DNA of 64,000 bases from Lysinibacillus capsici (GCF_003367505.1 NZ_PXXX01000018.1:1-64000); one strand, 5' to 3'; counted from the first letter of the stretch, positions 54,961 to 64,000 are shown. A program made the numbers and translations. Notes: generated by a model from the letters alone, not told the origin.

Positions 54961-56592
54961 TTAATGACGAATGCCTAAAATAGAATCTGCAATATTTACT
55001 GCATGGTCTCCTATACGCTCTAGGTTGCTAACGATATCCATATAAACAATTCCTGCAGCCCCACTACACTCATTTGTGTTTAATCGGGCAATATGCTTTT
55101 GACGTAGTTTATCTTCCATATCATCAATCAGGCTTTCTAGCTCTGTTACTTCTTGAGCTAAACTTAAGCTAGCGGTATCTAATGCTTCTATACTTTTGCG
55201 CACTGCCTCTATGGCTAAACTAAACATACCTATTAAGTCCTGTCGCGCTGATTTACTTAAGCTTACCTCGTGGTGATCTTTGTACTGTAAAAGCTCTAAT
55301 ATATTTTCAAAATGATCCCCAATTCGTTCAAAATCCCTTACATTTGTCAATAAAGTATGATGTCTTACAGAGTCTGCACGGGAAAGAGGCTGCTTAGACA
55401 CCATTACTAAATAATCAGTAATTTCATTGTCTAGATGATTAAGCCCGACTTCTAGCTGTAGCACCGTCGGAATATGCTCTGTCTCTCCAGATTTCATATA
55501 TAAAAACGTTTCTTCTAACCCACGCAATGCATGTTCACCCATGCGTAATACCTCTTCTTTAGCTTGACCTAGCGCAATAGCAGGAGAGGAATCAATGAAT
55601 GAAGGATCTAAATGCTTAGTTGTTACATTGATATGGCCATCATGTCCCGGCAATAGCTTTGTAACTAAGGCTGCGAGTCCAGCAATAAATGGTAGTTGGA
55701 TCATCATATTAAAGACATTGAATGAGCCATGAGCAATGGCAATCTGCATGCGAGGCTCTAAATGAAATACGCCACTGATCCACTGTACATATTGCATAAA
55801 CGGTGTGAACAATAACATGAAAATAATCGTCCCAATCACATTAAATAATACATGAGCCGCTGCTGCACGCTTAGCGTAAATAGAAGCACCAAGAGAAGCT
55901 AAAACAGCTGTAATGGTCGTGCCAATATTTTCCCCAAACAATATCGGTAAGGCACTATTTAAACCAATTAATTGTTCTGCATATAAACCTTGCAATACCC
56001 CCACCGTTGCGGTAGAGCTTTGCACAAGTAATGTGAAAATGGTTCCTAAAAATATGCCTAATATCGGTTGATTGCTTAAATGAAGCGTTAACGATGCAAA
56101 ATCTGCAAGCTGGTGTAACGCCTGCATACTAGCACTCATCAACTCTAGCCCTAAAAATAAACCGCCAAAGCCAAATAGAATCTGACCAATATGTTGATAC
56201 GTTGCTTTCTTTAAGAAAAATAAACAGGCTGCCCCAATTGCCAATAAAGGGTAAAAATAGAGTCCAATATTAATACCAATAATAAATGCTGTAATAGTTG
56301 TACCAATATTTGCCCCCATAATGACGCCGATTGCTTGACGCAGTGTTAAAAAACCAGCACTCACTAACCCTACAGTGATGACTGTTGTGGCAGAACTTGA
56401 TTGTATGCAAATTGTTACAAATATACCTACCAGGACACCCATAACAGGGTTTGTGGTAAAGCGATTTAACCATTCACGTAACCGATCATCCGCTGATTTT
56501 TGAAGCCCATCCCCCATGAATTTAATGGAAAATAAAAAGACCCCTAGTCCGCCTAAAAACTGAAAGAGAATGCTTTGCCAATCTATTGTCAA
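54961..56592 (-). CDS. Na+/phosphate cotransporter with C-terminal PhoU-like domain
   Basis: A 543-residue NptA/YjbB-type carrier. Two inverted Na/Pi repeats carry the QSSSATT (near 65) and VQSSTATVG (near 195) signatures. From about 330 a PhoU-like helical domain follows (VRDFERIGDHFENI near 440, SNLERIGDHAVNIADS near 525). I start at TTG 56592, 9 nt after GGAG; the frame extends to a TTG at 56607. It gives low-affinity phosphate transport besides the Pst system. Confidence 0.88.
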   Translation of the reverse strand: MTIDWQSILFQFLGGLGVFLFSIKFMGDGLQKSADDRLREWLNRFTTNPVMGVLVGIFVTICIQSSSATTVITVGLVSAGFLTLRQAIGVIMGANIGTTITAFIIGINIGLYFYPLLAIGAACLFFLKKATYQHIGQILFGFGGLFLGLELMSASMQALHQLADFASLTLHLSNQPILGIFLGTIFTLLVQSSTATVGVLQGLYAEQLIGLNSALPILFGENIGTTITAVLASLGASIYAKRAAAAHVLFNVIGTIIFMLLFTPFMQYVQWISGVFHLEPRMQIAIAHGSFNVFNMMIQLPFIAGLAALVTKLLPGHDGHINVTTKHLDPSFIDSSPAIALGQAKEEVLRMGEHALRGLEETFLYMKSGETEHIPTVLQLEVGLNHLDNEITDYLVMVSKQPLSRADSVRHHTLLTNVRDFERIGDHFENILELLQYKDHHEVSLSKSARQDLIGMFSLAIEAVRKSIEALDTASLSLAQEVTELESLIDDMEDKLRQKHIARLNTNECSGAAGIVYMDIVSNLERIGDHAVNIADSILGIRH

Positions 56593-56786
56593 TTGTTTTC
56601 GCTCCAATTCCTACATCTCTACTACCCTCGTTCTAATCATTAAATGATTCCAAACAAAAAGTAAAGAAATCCTTTAACTTCTTTACATAATGTTAACATT
56701 TTAACATCAAGACCCTCCTCATTTATACTTCTTTCATATCTTGTCCTCATTGAACATGTTAAAATATCGATTGGAGGAGATATAGC

Positions 56787-57305
56787 ATGAAACACTCACA
56801 GCTTTTTATTGATAGTCTTATACATCCTAAAAAACTAGCAGCCTATCGTTTATTACCTATTGGAAAGGTTATTCAATATACTTTTCTACTGATTACCATT
56901 GTGTCCGTATTCTCTTTAGGTCGTTTTGCAGCAGGTATGTCCGTTGATACATTCGATATGGATAGTTTAACTGGTTTAACAGATTACATAGAGGGCATTA
57001 AATGGCTCTTATATCCATTCACCTTCCTAATGCTTTTCGTCGTGACAACAATGCTTATTTTTGCACAAATTGCCCTTTATGCTTTAGCAGGTTTATTTAT
57101 CTTGAAGGCGATGAAGCGTCGGGGTGAGTATCGCCATATCTGGAGAACAACTACCTTTGCGATCACTTGGGCTACGTTACTTTCGATGTTAGCAGACTAT
57201 CTGCCCGTTAGCAGTACTGTTATCACTGTACTATCTTTATTTTTAACCATCTCTCTATTAATTGTGGCCTTTACAAAATATCCAAAACAACCAAATATAA
57301 AATAA
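56787..57305 (+). CDS. DUF1189 membrane protein (YqgB-like)
   Basis: A 172-residue protein with four membrane helices (about 30-50, 75-105, 120-140 and 145-165) and the DUF1189 start (FIDSLIHPKKLAAYRLLPIGKV). DUF1189 proteins have been linked to maltodextrin permease annotation without good evidence; treat function as unknown. ATG after TGGAGGAG. Confidence 0.83.
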   Translation: MKHSQLFIDSLIHPKKLAAYRLLPIGKVIQYTFLLITIVSVFSLGRFAAGMSVDTFDMDSLTGLTDYIEGIKWLLYPFTFLMLFVVTTMLIFAQIALYALAGLFILKAMKRRGEYRHIWRTTTFAITWATLLSMLADYLPVSSTVITVLSLFLTISLLIVAFTKYPKQPNIK

Positions 57306-57357
57306 TGTGCATGAATCCCCTCTCTTCTCAATATAGTGTAGAAAAGGAGGGGATTTT

Positions 57358-57702
57358 TTGCGAGCATTCATCTTAACAACTATCATCATCGTAATTGCCT
57401 TTGTCGTCAAAGTAGATTTAACAGAAGGGTCCATCCCACTTGCGGCTTTATCCACAAAGAGCTCAGAAAACGGACTTTGTGAACAACAGCGTGAGCCAAA
57501 TTATATTACTGTACAAACGATTGAAGGAGATACCATTCATAGTTTATTTGCTCTACACCCTGCTAAAGTTCCCATGACCTTTCCAGAACGCTTACAACTT
57601 TTTTACAACTTAAACCCACACTTACAATTACAAGCACTAGTTCCAGGTGAAAATATCAAGCTTCCTCTCTCATTTGAGCTTGAAAACAAATGCGGAAAAT
57701 GA
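57358..57702 (+). CDS. LysM-like domain protein (YqfZ-like)
   Basis: A 114-residue protein with an N-terminal membrane segment (residues 2-20) and a LysM-like module (about 48-105, ITVQTIEGDTIHSLF ... NPHLQLQALVPGENIKLP). Probably a peptidoglycan-contacting envelope protein. Start TTG after AAAGGAGGGG. Position before ispG matches B. subtilis yqfZ. Confidence 0.75.
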   Translation: MRAFILTTIIIVIAFVVKVDLTEGSIPLAALSTKSSENGLCEQQREPNYITVQTIEGDTIHSLFALHPAKVPMTFPERLQLFYNLNPHLQLQALVPGENIKLPLSFELENKCGK

Positions 57703-57798
57703 AAAGTTAGCGTTTCTTCCTTGTCCTTATTTTCTTACACTGCTAAAATAAATGACAGTGACGGCTGAAAATAGTGGCCCGAAAAGGAGAGAAAGTTA

Positions 57799-58914
57799 AT
57801 GAGTGAAATTTGTCACCGTTCAAATACACGTCCTGTGCGTGTCGGTAACTTAACAATTGGTGGTAGTAATGAATTATTCATTCAAAGTATGTGTACAACC
57901 AAAACACATGATGTAGAAGCAACAGTTGCAGAAATTCTTCGTCTTGAGGAAGCAGGCTGTCAAGTTGTTCGTGTTGCTGTACCAGATGAACGTGCAGCGG
58001 ACGCGATTGCCGAAATCAAAAAACGTATTCATATTCCATTAGTAGCTGATATTCATTTTGATTATAGATTAGCATTAAAAGCCATTGAAAATGGTATTGA
58101 TAAAGTACGTATTAATCCAGGTAATATTGGTCGTAAAGAAAAAGTGGAAGCTGTTGTTAATGCAGCCAAAGCAAAAGGTATACCAATTCGTATTGGTGTA
58201 AACGCCGGTTCATTAGAGCGTCATATTTTAGAAAAATACGGTTATCCTACGGCTGATGGTATGGTAGAATCTGCTCTACACCATATTAAAATTTTGGAAG
58301 ACTTGGACTTCCACGATATTATCGTATCAATGAAGGCATCTGACGTTAACCTTGCCATTGAAGCCTATGAAAAGGCGTCTAAAGCCTTTAATTATCCGCT
58401 ACATTTAGGGATTACAGAATCAGGAACATTATTTGCTGGTACTGTAAAATCAGCAGCAGGTCTTGGAGCCATCCTATCAAAAGGTATAGGAAACACATTA
58501 CGTATCTCCCTTTCCGCTGACCCTGTAGAAGAGGTTAAAGTAGCACGGGAACTATTAAAATCCTTTGGCCTCGCTTCTAATATGGCAACTTTGATTTCTT
58601 GCCCAACATGTGGACGCATTGAAATTGATTTAATTTCTATTGCAAATGAAGTAGAAGAATATATTTCAAAATTAAATGTACCGTTAAAAGTGGCTGTTCT
58701 AGGCTGTGCAGTAAACGGTCCTGGAGAAGCGCGTGAGGCAGATATCGGTATTGCTGGTGCCCGTGGTGAAGGCTTGTTATTCATGAAGGGGAAAACAGTC
58801 CGTAAAGTGCCAGAAGAAACAATGGTGGAAGAACTGAAGAAAGAAATTGATAAATTAGCAGCAGAAATGGAAGAAAAACGTGCAGCGGAAGAAGCTCAAA
58901 AAGCGAATGCCTAA
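57799..58914 (+). CDS. ispG: 4-hydroxy-3-methylbut-2-enyl-diphosphate synthase (IspG/GcpE)
   Basis: A 371-residue [4Fe-4S] enzyme of the MEP isoprenoid pathway. TIM-barrel motifs are [16 protein letters not shown] near 30 and DIHFDYRLA near 85; cluster Cys lie in SCPTCGRIE near 270 and [10 protein letters not shown] near 303. ATG after AAAGGAGAG. An Ala/Glu-rich tail extends beyond the core. 12 bp precede the nucleotidase gene. Confidence 0.97.
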   Translation: MSEICHRSNTRPVRVGNLTIGGSNELFIQSMCTTKTHDVEATVAEILRLEEAGCQVVRVAVPDERAADAIAEIKKRIHIPLVADIHFDYRLALKAIENGIDKVRINPGNIGRKEKVEAVVNAAKAKGIPIRIGVNAGSLERHILEKYGYPTADGMVESALHHIKILEDLDFHDIIVSMKASDVNLAIEAYEKASKAFNYPLHLGITESGTLFAGTVKSAAGLGAILSKGIGNTLRISLSADPVEEVKVARELLKSFGLASNMATLISCPTCGRIEIDLISIANEVEEYISKLNVPLKVAVLGCAVNGPGEAREADIGIAGARGEGLLFMKGKTVRKVPEETMVEELKKEIDKLAAEMEEKRAAEEAQKANA

Positions 58915-58926
58915 GGAGGTGCTAGC

Positions 58927-59499
58927 ATGAAAAAGCCCCGCTTTGGTATTGATATTGATGGGACTGTGACATGTCCAAGTACACTCATTCCACATATTAA
59001 TAAACAGTACAATGTAAATATTACGCTAGATGATGTTTGTGAATATGATTTTTTATCTGCCTTCCCACACCCTATTGACCGAAGTGCCTTTAATACTTGG
59101 TTTAAGGAAAATGAACCTTATATGTACGAAGTCTCTGAGGTGGCAAAAGATGCAAAAAATATTCTAAGCGCTTGGAAAAATAATTTTGAGCTGTATTATA
59201 TTTCTGCACGTGGTGAAAATGTAGCAGACATCACTGTCAATTGGTTTAAATCGCAAGCTATACCTTACGACCATATCGAGCTTCTCGGCAGCCATGATAA
59301 ACTAGCCGCTGCAAAAAAACATCGTGTAGAAGCTTTCTTTGAGGATAAGCATGATAATGCTGTGATGCTGGCAGAGGAATTAAAAATACCTGTTGTGTTA
59401 TTTGATACACCTTATAATCGTCTTGCCGTTCCTAATAATGTTGTGAGGGTTTATAACTGGCAGGAAGCGAATCAATTTATTACACAATTTTTCAAATAA
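58927..59499 (+). CDS. HAD-family 5'-nucleotidase (YqfW-like)
   Basis: A 190-residue HAD phosphatase of the 5'(3')-deoxyribonucleotidase type. The nucleophile motif is FGIDIDGTVT (residues 6-15), Ser/Thr motif II YYISARG near 91, motif III FFEDKHDNA near 137. ATG after AAGGAGG. Co-transcribed with ispG, 12 bp apart. Confidence 0.85.
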   Translation: MKKPRFGIDIDGTVTCPSTLIPHINKQYNVNITLDDVCEYDFLSAFPHPIDRSAFNTWFKENEPYMYEVSEVAKDAKNILSAWKNNFELYYISARGENVADITVNWFKSQAIPYDHIELLGSHDKLAAAKKHRVEAFFEDKHDNAVMLAEELKIPVVLFDTPYNRLAVPNNVVRVYNWQEANQFITQFFK

Positions 59500-59503
59500 G
59501 TAT

Positions 59504-59556
59504 TAAGAGCTGTAGGCAAGGTTGGATGAAAATTTCACCTTGCCTACAGCTCTTTT
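59504..59556. terminator. Bidirectional terminator
   Basis: A long stem AAGAGCTGTAGGCAAGGT / ACCTTGCCTACAGCTCTT between the converging nucleotidase and chemoreceptor genes. Confidence 0.92.
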
Positions 59557-59559
59557 AAT

Positions 59560-61647
59560 TTAATATTGAAATTTAGCTAGTGCTGCCTGTAAAGAGTCCG
59601 TCATAGCTGTTAATTGTTGGGCTTTGCTATTGATGTCATGAACCGCTAAATTCTGCTGTTCCATCGTTGCCAATAACTCCTCTGTTCCTGCTGAGGATTG
59701 CTGGCTAACAGCTGTCATATTTTCCACTGCACGTACAACCTCCTGCGTCTCCCTTTGAATGACACTGGAGGCAGCTGTCACATTATCGATTTGCGCTACT
59801 GTATCGACAATATGGCGTAAAATCGCATCAAGTGCCTGCTTATTGGCATCAATATATTGCGTATTGTTTTCCACAGCTAAGACAACACTTTGCATAGCAT
59901 CACTAGCCTTTGCTGCTTCCCTAACAACCATATCAATAATGGAGGCGATTTGGCTTGTTGATTTGGCTGATTCTTCTGCAAGCTTTCGTACTTCCTCTGC
60001 CACAATCGAAAAGCCCTTGCCATGCTCACCTGCACGAGCAGCTTCTATCGCCGCATTTAATGCTAATAAATTTGTTTGACCTGCAATAGCATTAATGACT
60101 TGTAAAATACGATTAATTTCTGTTGATTGGTCGCTGAGCTGTTGGACGACCATAGCTGTCAGTGACACTTTTTCAGACATCACTTCCATCCCTTGAATAG
60201 ACTGCTCTGCATGAATTAATCCTTGTTTAGAAGACGCTGTTGTAAGCTGAGAATCCTGAAGCATTTCTTCAATTGCCATTTGAATTGCTTGCAATTTCTG
60301 CTCAACCTCTTGTGTAACGCCTAAAGTAGTAGAGGCCTGTTCGGCTTGTACGGTAGCACCTGTCGCCAACTCACTTGTTGTTGTTAGCACCTGTTCGATA
60401 CTGATGCTCATATCATTGGTAGAAGCACGTAATTCTCCGCTGTATACATTCACCTGATTGGAAATATGTGTAGCCGCTTGTAACAGCTCACGCATATTGT
60501 CTGTCATATGATTCATTGCATGTGCAAGCTCGCCAATTTCATCCTTCGAACGAACCTGTAACGGCTCCACTGCTAAATTTCCACCAGCAATGGTTTTGAC
60601 CTGTTCCACTGTCTGAACTACTGGTTTGACGATCCGTTGAGCTATCCAAGTAATGGCACCAACTAATACAATAATACCAATAATAGCTAGTAGTATTGAT
60701 AACCACATTGCCTCACTTGCGGCTGCCATTACCTCATCAGATGGAATAATTACCTGCAATGCCCACGGTGTCGACGTTTGACCAATTTGGATAGGTGAGA
60801 CAGCAATAAAGGAAGCTTCCTGTAAATAGGATGAATAATCCTCTACTAGATAGGGTTTGCCCTGTTCAACAGCAGACAAAATTTTATCCGTATTTTTATA
60901 TTTTTCCATTTCAGTCACTGGTCTATTGACATAATCAGGAGATGGGTGGGAAACAAATGTCCCCTTATGAGACACAATGGCACTATACCCTGTATCATAG
61001 AGTACAATTTCATTATTAATGGCTACCAATGTCTCTAAGCTTATATCAATTCCAACAAGACCAACGACTTTTCCATCTATTTGAATAGGTATAGCTGTGG
61101 AAGTCATCAATACATCCTGACCGTCAACTGGGTAAGTTAACGGCTCTAAAATAACCTCTTGTTTCAACGTTTTAGGTAATACATAATAATCACTAGTTTC
61201 ATAGTCTTCTAGAGGAGCAAGCGTCACACCATTGTTGCTGCGTGCCCAATATGGAAGGAAACGACCTGATGCATCATGCCCTTTCAAATTGGCAAAATGA
61301 GCATCTTGTCCATCAAAGGCATTTGGCTCCCAAATCGTCCAAACCCCTAGAAAGGTGTCATTGTGTTCGAGTAATTGTTTGAGCATCTCGTTTGCTAAAT
61401 CACGATCTCCCTTATGATTGGCTACCATTGCTTGGAGATTAGAGGCTACTGTCCTTGCTGTATCCATCGCATAATCAAGTTCCATTTGCATTTTATATGC
61501 ACTTTCGGACGCCCGCGATTGAGCAAGCTGTCGTGCATCCTCCACTGCTAATGAATTAGTTTTTACAATATTGACACTTAAAATAATGATGAACACAATC
61601 ATCATTGTAGATAACGTTGTCAGTGATATTTTATGTAGTAATTTCAT
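59560..61647 (-). CDS. Methyl-accepting chemotaxis protein with dCache sensor
   Basis: A 695-residue transmembrane chemoreceptor: first helix (10-30), extracellular dCache domain (about 35-320, including [14 protein letters not shown] and [12 protein letters not shown]), second helix (about 325-350), HAMP (355-410), and a signalling domain with the hairpin tip [20 protein letters not shown] near 535. The ligand is unknown; dCache receptors often bind amino acids. ATG 61647 follows GGAGC; the frame extends 54 nt upstream without a ribosome site. Confidence 0.92.
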   Translation of the reverse strand: MKLLHKISLTTLSTMMIVFIIILSVNIVKTNSLAVEDARQLAQSRASESAYKMQMELDYAMDTARTVASNLQAMVANHKGDRDLANEMLKQLLEHNDTFLGVWTIWEPNAFDGQDAHFANLKGHDASGRFLPYWARSNNGVTLAPLEDYETSDYYVLPKTLKQEVILEPLTYPVDGQDVLMTSTAIPIQIDGKVVGLVGIDISLETLVAINNEIVLYDTGYSAIVSHKGTFVSHPSPDYVNRPVTEMEKYKNTDKILSAVEQGKPYLVEDYSSYLQEASFIAVSPIQIGQTSTPWALQVIIPSDEVMAAASEAMWLSILLAIIGIIVLVGAITWIAQRIVKPVVQTVEQVKTIAGGNLAVEPLQVRSKDEIGELAHAMNHMTDNMRELLQAATHISNQVNVYSGELRASTNDMSISIEQVLTTTSELATGATVQAEQASTTLGVTQEVEQKLQAIQMAIEEMLQDSQLTTASSKQGLIHAEQSIQGMEVMSEKVSLTAMVVQQLSDQSTEINRILQVINAIAGQTNLLALNAAIEAARAGEHGKGFSIVAEEVRKLAEESAKSTSQIASIIDMVVREAAKASDAMQSVVLAVENNTQYIDANKQALDAILRHIVDTVAQIDNVTAASSVIQRETQEVVRAVENMTAVSQQSSAGTEELLATMEQQNLAVHDINSKAQQLTAMTDSLQAALAKFQY

Positions 61648-61797
61648 ATGTACCAGCTCCTGCCTATAGCAACTAAATAAATAATAGCATTTATGCGTCA
61701 ATAAATAACTAAATATTCAGAAAAATATTTTTGGTGGTAATTAACTTACAAATAGCCGTATGTCATCCCGTTGTACAGAAGATGACATGCAGTCTTA

Positions 61798-62247
61798 GTT
61801 CTCTACTAAAAAATGGAATTTTGCTAGTGTTTGTTGTAAGGAGTTCGTCATACCTTATAAGCTTTATGCCATATTTTTTGAACCGCGGGATTTTGCTGCT
61901 CCATCGTTGCTAATAGCTCCCTTGTTTCTGCTGAGGATTGCTGGTTGACAGCCGTCATATTTTTCCACTGCCCGCACTACCTCTACCATTTCCTTTTAAA
62001 TTAAAAGAGAGGCAGTTGTCACTTCCTCAATTTGCGCCACAGTAACAACGATATGTTGTAAGAAGACATCAAGTGCTTGTTTATTAAATTTTGAATCTGG
62101 TACGCGATATTAGATGTTTCTGCTTGTGCCATTTTTTGAGCTGTTTCTATCGTTAAATTTTTTGTTTGATAAATATTCACAGCTGTTAGAATTACGAATA
62201 CCTACTGTTCCAATGACAGTTGTGAGAATTTTCCCCAATAAATTCAT
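61798..62247 (-). pseudogene. Decayed duplicate of the chemoreceptor gene
   Basis: A minus-strand segment retains both ends of a receptor like its neighbour. It starts with a ribosome site and ATG at 62247 (MNLLGKILTTVIGTVG) and ends with DNA strongly similar to 59560-59860 (LAKF, the MEQQN segment, a VRAVEN-like stretch, all with frameshifts). The sensor and most of the signalling domain are deleted. Confidence 0.8.
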
Positions 62248-62356
62248 ATGCATCATCCCCTTTAGATAGAAAGTAATAGATACGTAACCAATTAAGCTAA
62301 TTATAGCATCATTAGACATGAGTAAAGTATCTCGTTTAAGAGTAAATATGTATTTT

Positions 62357-62391
62357 TTATAGATAAAAACTCCTGTTTCCAGGAGTTTTTT
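62357..62391 (-). terminator. Terminator of the 42-residue protein gene
   Basis: Stem AAAAACTCCTG / CAGGAGTTTTT with 4-nt loop, T-run on the minus strand. Confidence 0.85.
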
Positions 62392-62404
62392 AAAGTACAG
62401 CTCA

Positions 62405-62533
62405 TTATATGTCAAGTATGCCTCGTAGCCAACGCTCCACAAAGTTTTCAAACGTAATCCCATAAGTATCATAAACAGCATGATAAACAAAATATGTTCC
62501 TAATCGATCAAGCATTTCATCATTAATTTTCAT
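62405..62533 (-). CDS. Small acidic protein, 42 residues
   Basis: A short gene with GGGAG 9 nt before ATG 62533 and its own terminator 14 bp past the stop. The product begins MKINDEMLDRLGTYFVYHAV and ends FVERWLRGILDI; soluble, aromatic-rich, with no signal or membrane segment. Family not recognised. The ribosome site plus adjoining strong terminator make it credible. Confidence 0.6.
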   Translation of the reverse strand: MKINDEMLDRLGTYFVYHAVYDTYGITFENFVERWLRGILDI

Positions 62534-62722
62534 CACAAACCGCTCCCATTCTTTTGTTTTTTTACTAAATATTCAGACTTATATAATTCTCAAATGCCGA
62601 ACAATCAAGTGGAGGTCGCATCGTTGCAAAACCGTCACAAACTACCGCCTTCATGCCCTTTCTTCATATTTTTCTTTTCGTTAAGATAGTTATAACAACT
62701 TACTAGACTGGAGGGACTACTT

Positions 62723-63217
62723 GTGAAATGGATGACAAAAGTTGCTTGTATCACATGCATCTGCGCACTACTTTCTGGCTGTGGTGGTCGATTTTCAGAA
62801 ATTAAAGATGCTGCCTCAGGCATCAATTCAGCTGCTAATTCCGCAGCTAGTGCAGTTAGCCGAGATGTCCATGCAATACGTGCTCTAGACATTAACTATA
62901 AAGATACATCGTTTACGGTTAATGACCTATTTAAAACTATTTTACGTGACATACGCTGGGATTATGACCTTGAAAAAAATGAGCTACATGTGAGAGGTAC
63001 TTGGCAGCCTCCACTATTTTCTGATCAGGCGTGGAGTGACGATATGAAAGAAAAGCTTACTGAATCAGGCTTTGTGACTGTTACCTGTCAAATAATTGAC
63101 GACAAAATTGATAGCCAACAAACGAGCATAACACTTACATATAATGATGAAATTCTCTTACAAAAAAATGGTGAGGAAGCACTCCATCACCTATACGATA
63201 TTTATTTACTTCCTTAA
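62723..63217 (+). CDS. Lipoprotein of unknown function
   Basis: A 164-residue exported lipoprotein: signal peptide with lipobox LLSGC (Cys20), an Ala/Ser-rich linker, then a domain (about 55-164) containing DIRWDYDLEKNELHVRGTW and ITLTYNDEILLQ. No known domain seen. GTG start 7 nt after GGAGGG. Ends in a strong terminator. Confidence 0.78.
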   Translation: MKWMTKVACITCICALLSGCGGRFSEIKDAASGINSAANSAASAVSRDVHAIRALDINYKDTSFTVNDLFKTILRDIRWDYDLEKNELHVRGTWQPPLFSDQAWSDDMKEKLTESGFVTVTCQIIDDKIDSQQTSITLTYNDEILLQKNGEEALHHLYDIYLLP

Positions 63218-63222
63218 ACCTA

Positions 63223-63267
63223 GGAACGTCTCTACCATTTAATCATGGTAGAAACGTTCTTTTTTTG
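63223..63267 (+). terminator. Terminator of the lipoprotein gene
   Basis: Stem GAACGT.TCTACCAT / ATGGTAGA.ACGTTC followed by TTTTTTT. Confidence 0.93.
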
Positions 63268-63306
63268 TAAAAAATCTTATAATTTCGAAATATCAAAGGC
63301 TATCAT

Positions 63307-63357
63307 TTGAATAAACTAAAACCATCACGTTATAATCAAAGTATCACGTGATGGTTT
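63307..63357 (+). promoter_or_regulatory. merR promoter with 12-bp perfect dyad
   Basis: TTGAAT (63307-63312), 18-bp spacer, TATAAT (63331-63336). A perfect inverted repeat AAACCATCACGT (63319-63330) / ACGTGATGGTTT (63346-63357) flanks the -10 box with a 15-bp spacer. The right arm ends right at the Shine-Dalgarno. Only the right arm would be transcribed, so it is a DNA operator, not an RNA hairpin; probably bound by the MerR protein itself. Confidence 0.7.
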
Positions 63358-63369
63358 GGAGGTGTTTGC

Positions 63370-63774
63370 ATTGGGACAGAAAAATTAAAGATTGGCGAGC
63401 TTGCAGAAAAAACAGGCATTACTAAACGAACAATTGATTACTATACAAATATTGGTTTGCTAGATGCAGAACGTTCTGCAGCAAATTATCGCTACTATGA
63501 CCAAGCCATGATTAAACGGCTTCAATTTATTGAACAGCGCAAACAACAGGGGCTTTCACTTGTACAAATCCAACATGAGTTAAACATCACACCCTATGAA
63601 GAAATCGATGTACAGGTGCTTCGTTTAAAAATGCAAGATTTAGAGCATGATGTTACATCTCTGCTCGCACAAATGAACAAGCAAGATGATAAAAAAATTG
63701 AAACGATTAAGAAAAATGTTTCACCCGAAAGTATTGCATTAATGCAATCTTTATTATTACTCATTCATAATTAG
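63370..63774 (+). CDS. MerR-family regulator, non-canonical start or frameshifted 5' end
   Basis: A 134-residue regulator: winged helix [25 protein letters not shown] at the start, then [22 protein letters not shown] and a C-terminal coiled coil ([14 protein letters not shown]). No in-frame ATG, GTG or TTG precedes this domain. GGAGGTG is followed 5 nt later by ATT in frame, or by TTG in a frame that hits TAA after five codons; one extra A in the AAAAA run (63380-63384) would join the TTG to the gene. So either a rare ATT start, or a one-base deletion or sequencing error. The stop overlaps the next gene's ribosome site, and its likely target is the CorC-type gene. Confidence 0.75.
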   Translation: MGTEKLKIGELAEKTGITKRTIDYYTNIGLLDAERSAANYRYYDQAMIKRLQFIEQRKQQGLSLVQIQHELNITPYEEIDVQVLRLKMQDLEHDVTSLLAQMNKQDDKKIETIKKNVSPESIALMQSLLLLIHN

Positions 63775-63809
63775 GAGGTGACGTTCTGTTTTTACAGAAC
63801 GACTATTTG
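63773..63809 (+). promoter_or_regulatory. Shine-Dalgarno, hairpin, start-codon arrangement of the CorC-type gene
   Basis: AGGAGGTG (63773-63780) is separated from the likely TTG start (63807) by 26 nt that contain a perfect 7-bp hairpin, CGTTCTG / CAGAACG (63782-63801, loop TTTTTA). Folding leaves an effective spacing of about six nt. The alternative is a CTG start at 63786, directly at normal spacing. Confidence 0.55.
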
Positions 63810-64000
63810 GAGACCATAATAAACCTATCGATTTTTACCATTCTATTAGCTTTAACAGGCTTTTTCGTGGCAACAGAATTTGCCATTGTAAAAGTACGTT
63901 CCTCAAGACTCGATCAGCTGGTTGCAGAAGGCAATAAAAAAGCAGTTGCTGCTAAACATGTTGTTCAACACTTAGATGAATACTTATCAGCGTGTCAATT
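63807..64000 (+). CDS. CBS/CorC_HlyC-type membrane transporter, 5' end only
   Basis: The first 64 codons of a hemolysin C/CorC-family protein like B. subtilis YhdP (MpfA) or YhdT, which protect against high magnesium; the rest lies beyond the window. The first helix covers about residues 4-24 ([23 protein letters not shown]), then [14 protein letters not shown] and [10 protein letters not shown], all family-typical. Alignment by eye with YhdP favours TTG 63807 (METIINL) as start; CTG at 63786 would add seven residues. Coupled to merR. Confidence 0.85.
   Translation, partial: METIINLSIFTILLALTGFFVATEFAIVKVRSSRLDQLVAEGNKKAVAAKHVVQHLDEYLSACQ

Noticed and set aside
62110-62490. 126-codon minus-strand frame spanning the chemoreceptor remnant
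   Set aside because: It fuses an out-of-frame copy of the 42-residue gene, a terminator and the remnant's 5' end; the shorter readings have ribosome sites and better explain the DNA.
63319-63357. Terminator interpretation of the dyad before merR
   Set aside because: It has no T-run, flanks a good -10 box, and only one arm lies in the predicted transcript.

Overview
The window looks like chromosomal DNA of a low-GC Bacillales bacterium, most probably Lysinibacillus or a close relative. This rests on AT-rich sequence, strong AGGAGG-type ribosome binding sites, frequent TTG/GTG starts, an SLH surface protein, T-box and glycine riboswitches, a comG operon, and long synteny with the Bacillus subtilis yqf-yqg-yqh region (ispG, yqfZ, yqgB, yqgC, sodA, pbpA, pst operon, rpmG, yqgN, yqgQ, yqgS-type LTA synthase, yqgW, yqgX, yqgY, comG, aroK, gcvT-PA-PB, lipM, yqhL). 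No species assignment can be proved from the sequence alone.

Layout. 0-3.8 kb: a secreted SLH protein and a decayed IS3-type transposase. 3.8-8 kb: B12-dependent ribonucleotide reductase behind two NrdR-like boxes, LipM, and a membrane rhodanese. 8-15.4 kb: a glycine permease behind a single-aptamer glycine riboswitch, glutaminase, and a likely catabolic unit of AbgB-like amidohydrolase, MFS carrier and unusual regulator. 15.5-24 kb is the accessory part: a large secreted helical-repeat protein, a ComP-like histidine kinase, an unlisted 52-codon ComX-like pheromone gene overlapping it, then an SMI1/KNR4 protein, an ADP-ribosylglycohydrolase, a macro-domain protein and a gene remnant. 24-33 kb: glycine cleavage genes behind a tandem glycine riboswitch, shikimate kinase, and the seven-gene comG pseudopilus operon. 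33-46 kb: housekeeping genes including TyrS (Tyr T-box), an LTA synthase, 5-formyl-THF cyclo-ligase, L33, and trpE-trpG (Trp T-box). 46-50.5 kb: pstSCAB-phoU behind Pho-box repeats. 51-59.5 kb: PBP, SodA, DUF456, Na/Pi cotransporter, IspG and nucleotidase. 59.5-64 kb: a chemoreceptor with a decayed duplicate beside it, two small or unknown genes, a MerR regulator and a CBS/CorC-type transporter cut by the window edge.

Themes. Glycine: lipoyl transfer (LipM), the cleavage system and a glycine permease lie within 20 kb, and two are under glycine riboswitches. Phosphate: the high-affinity Pst system and a separate Na/Pi cotransporter are both present. Competence: the comG DNA-uptake operon and a ComX/ComP-like signalling pair lie 9-12 kb apart, but neither comQ nor comA is in the window.

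The most interesting items are the ComX-like/ComP pair without its usual partners, the ADP-ribose-reversal cluster beside it, and the merR-corC junction. That junction has a non-canonical start or frameshift, a perfect 12-bp dyad around the -10 element, and a hairpin between a Shine-Dalgarno sequence and its start codon.
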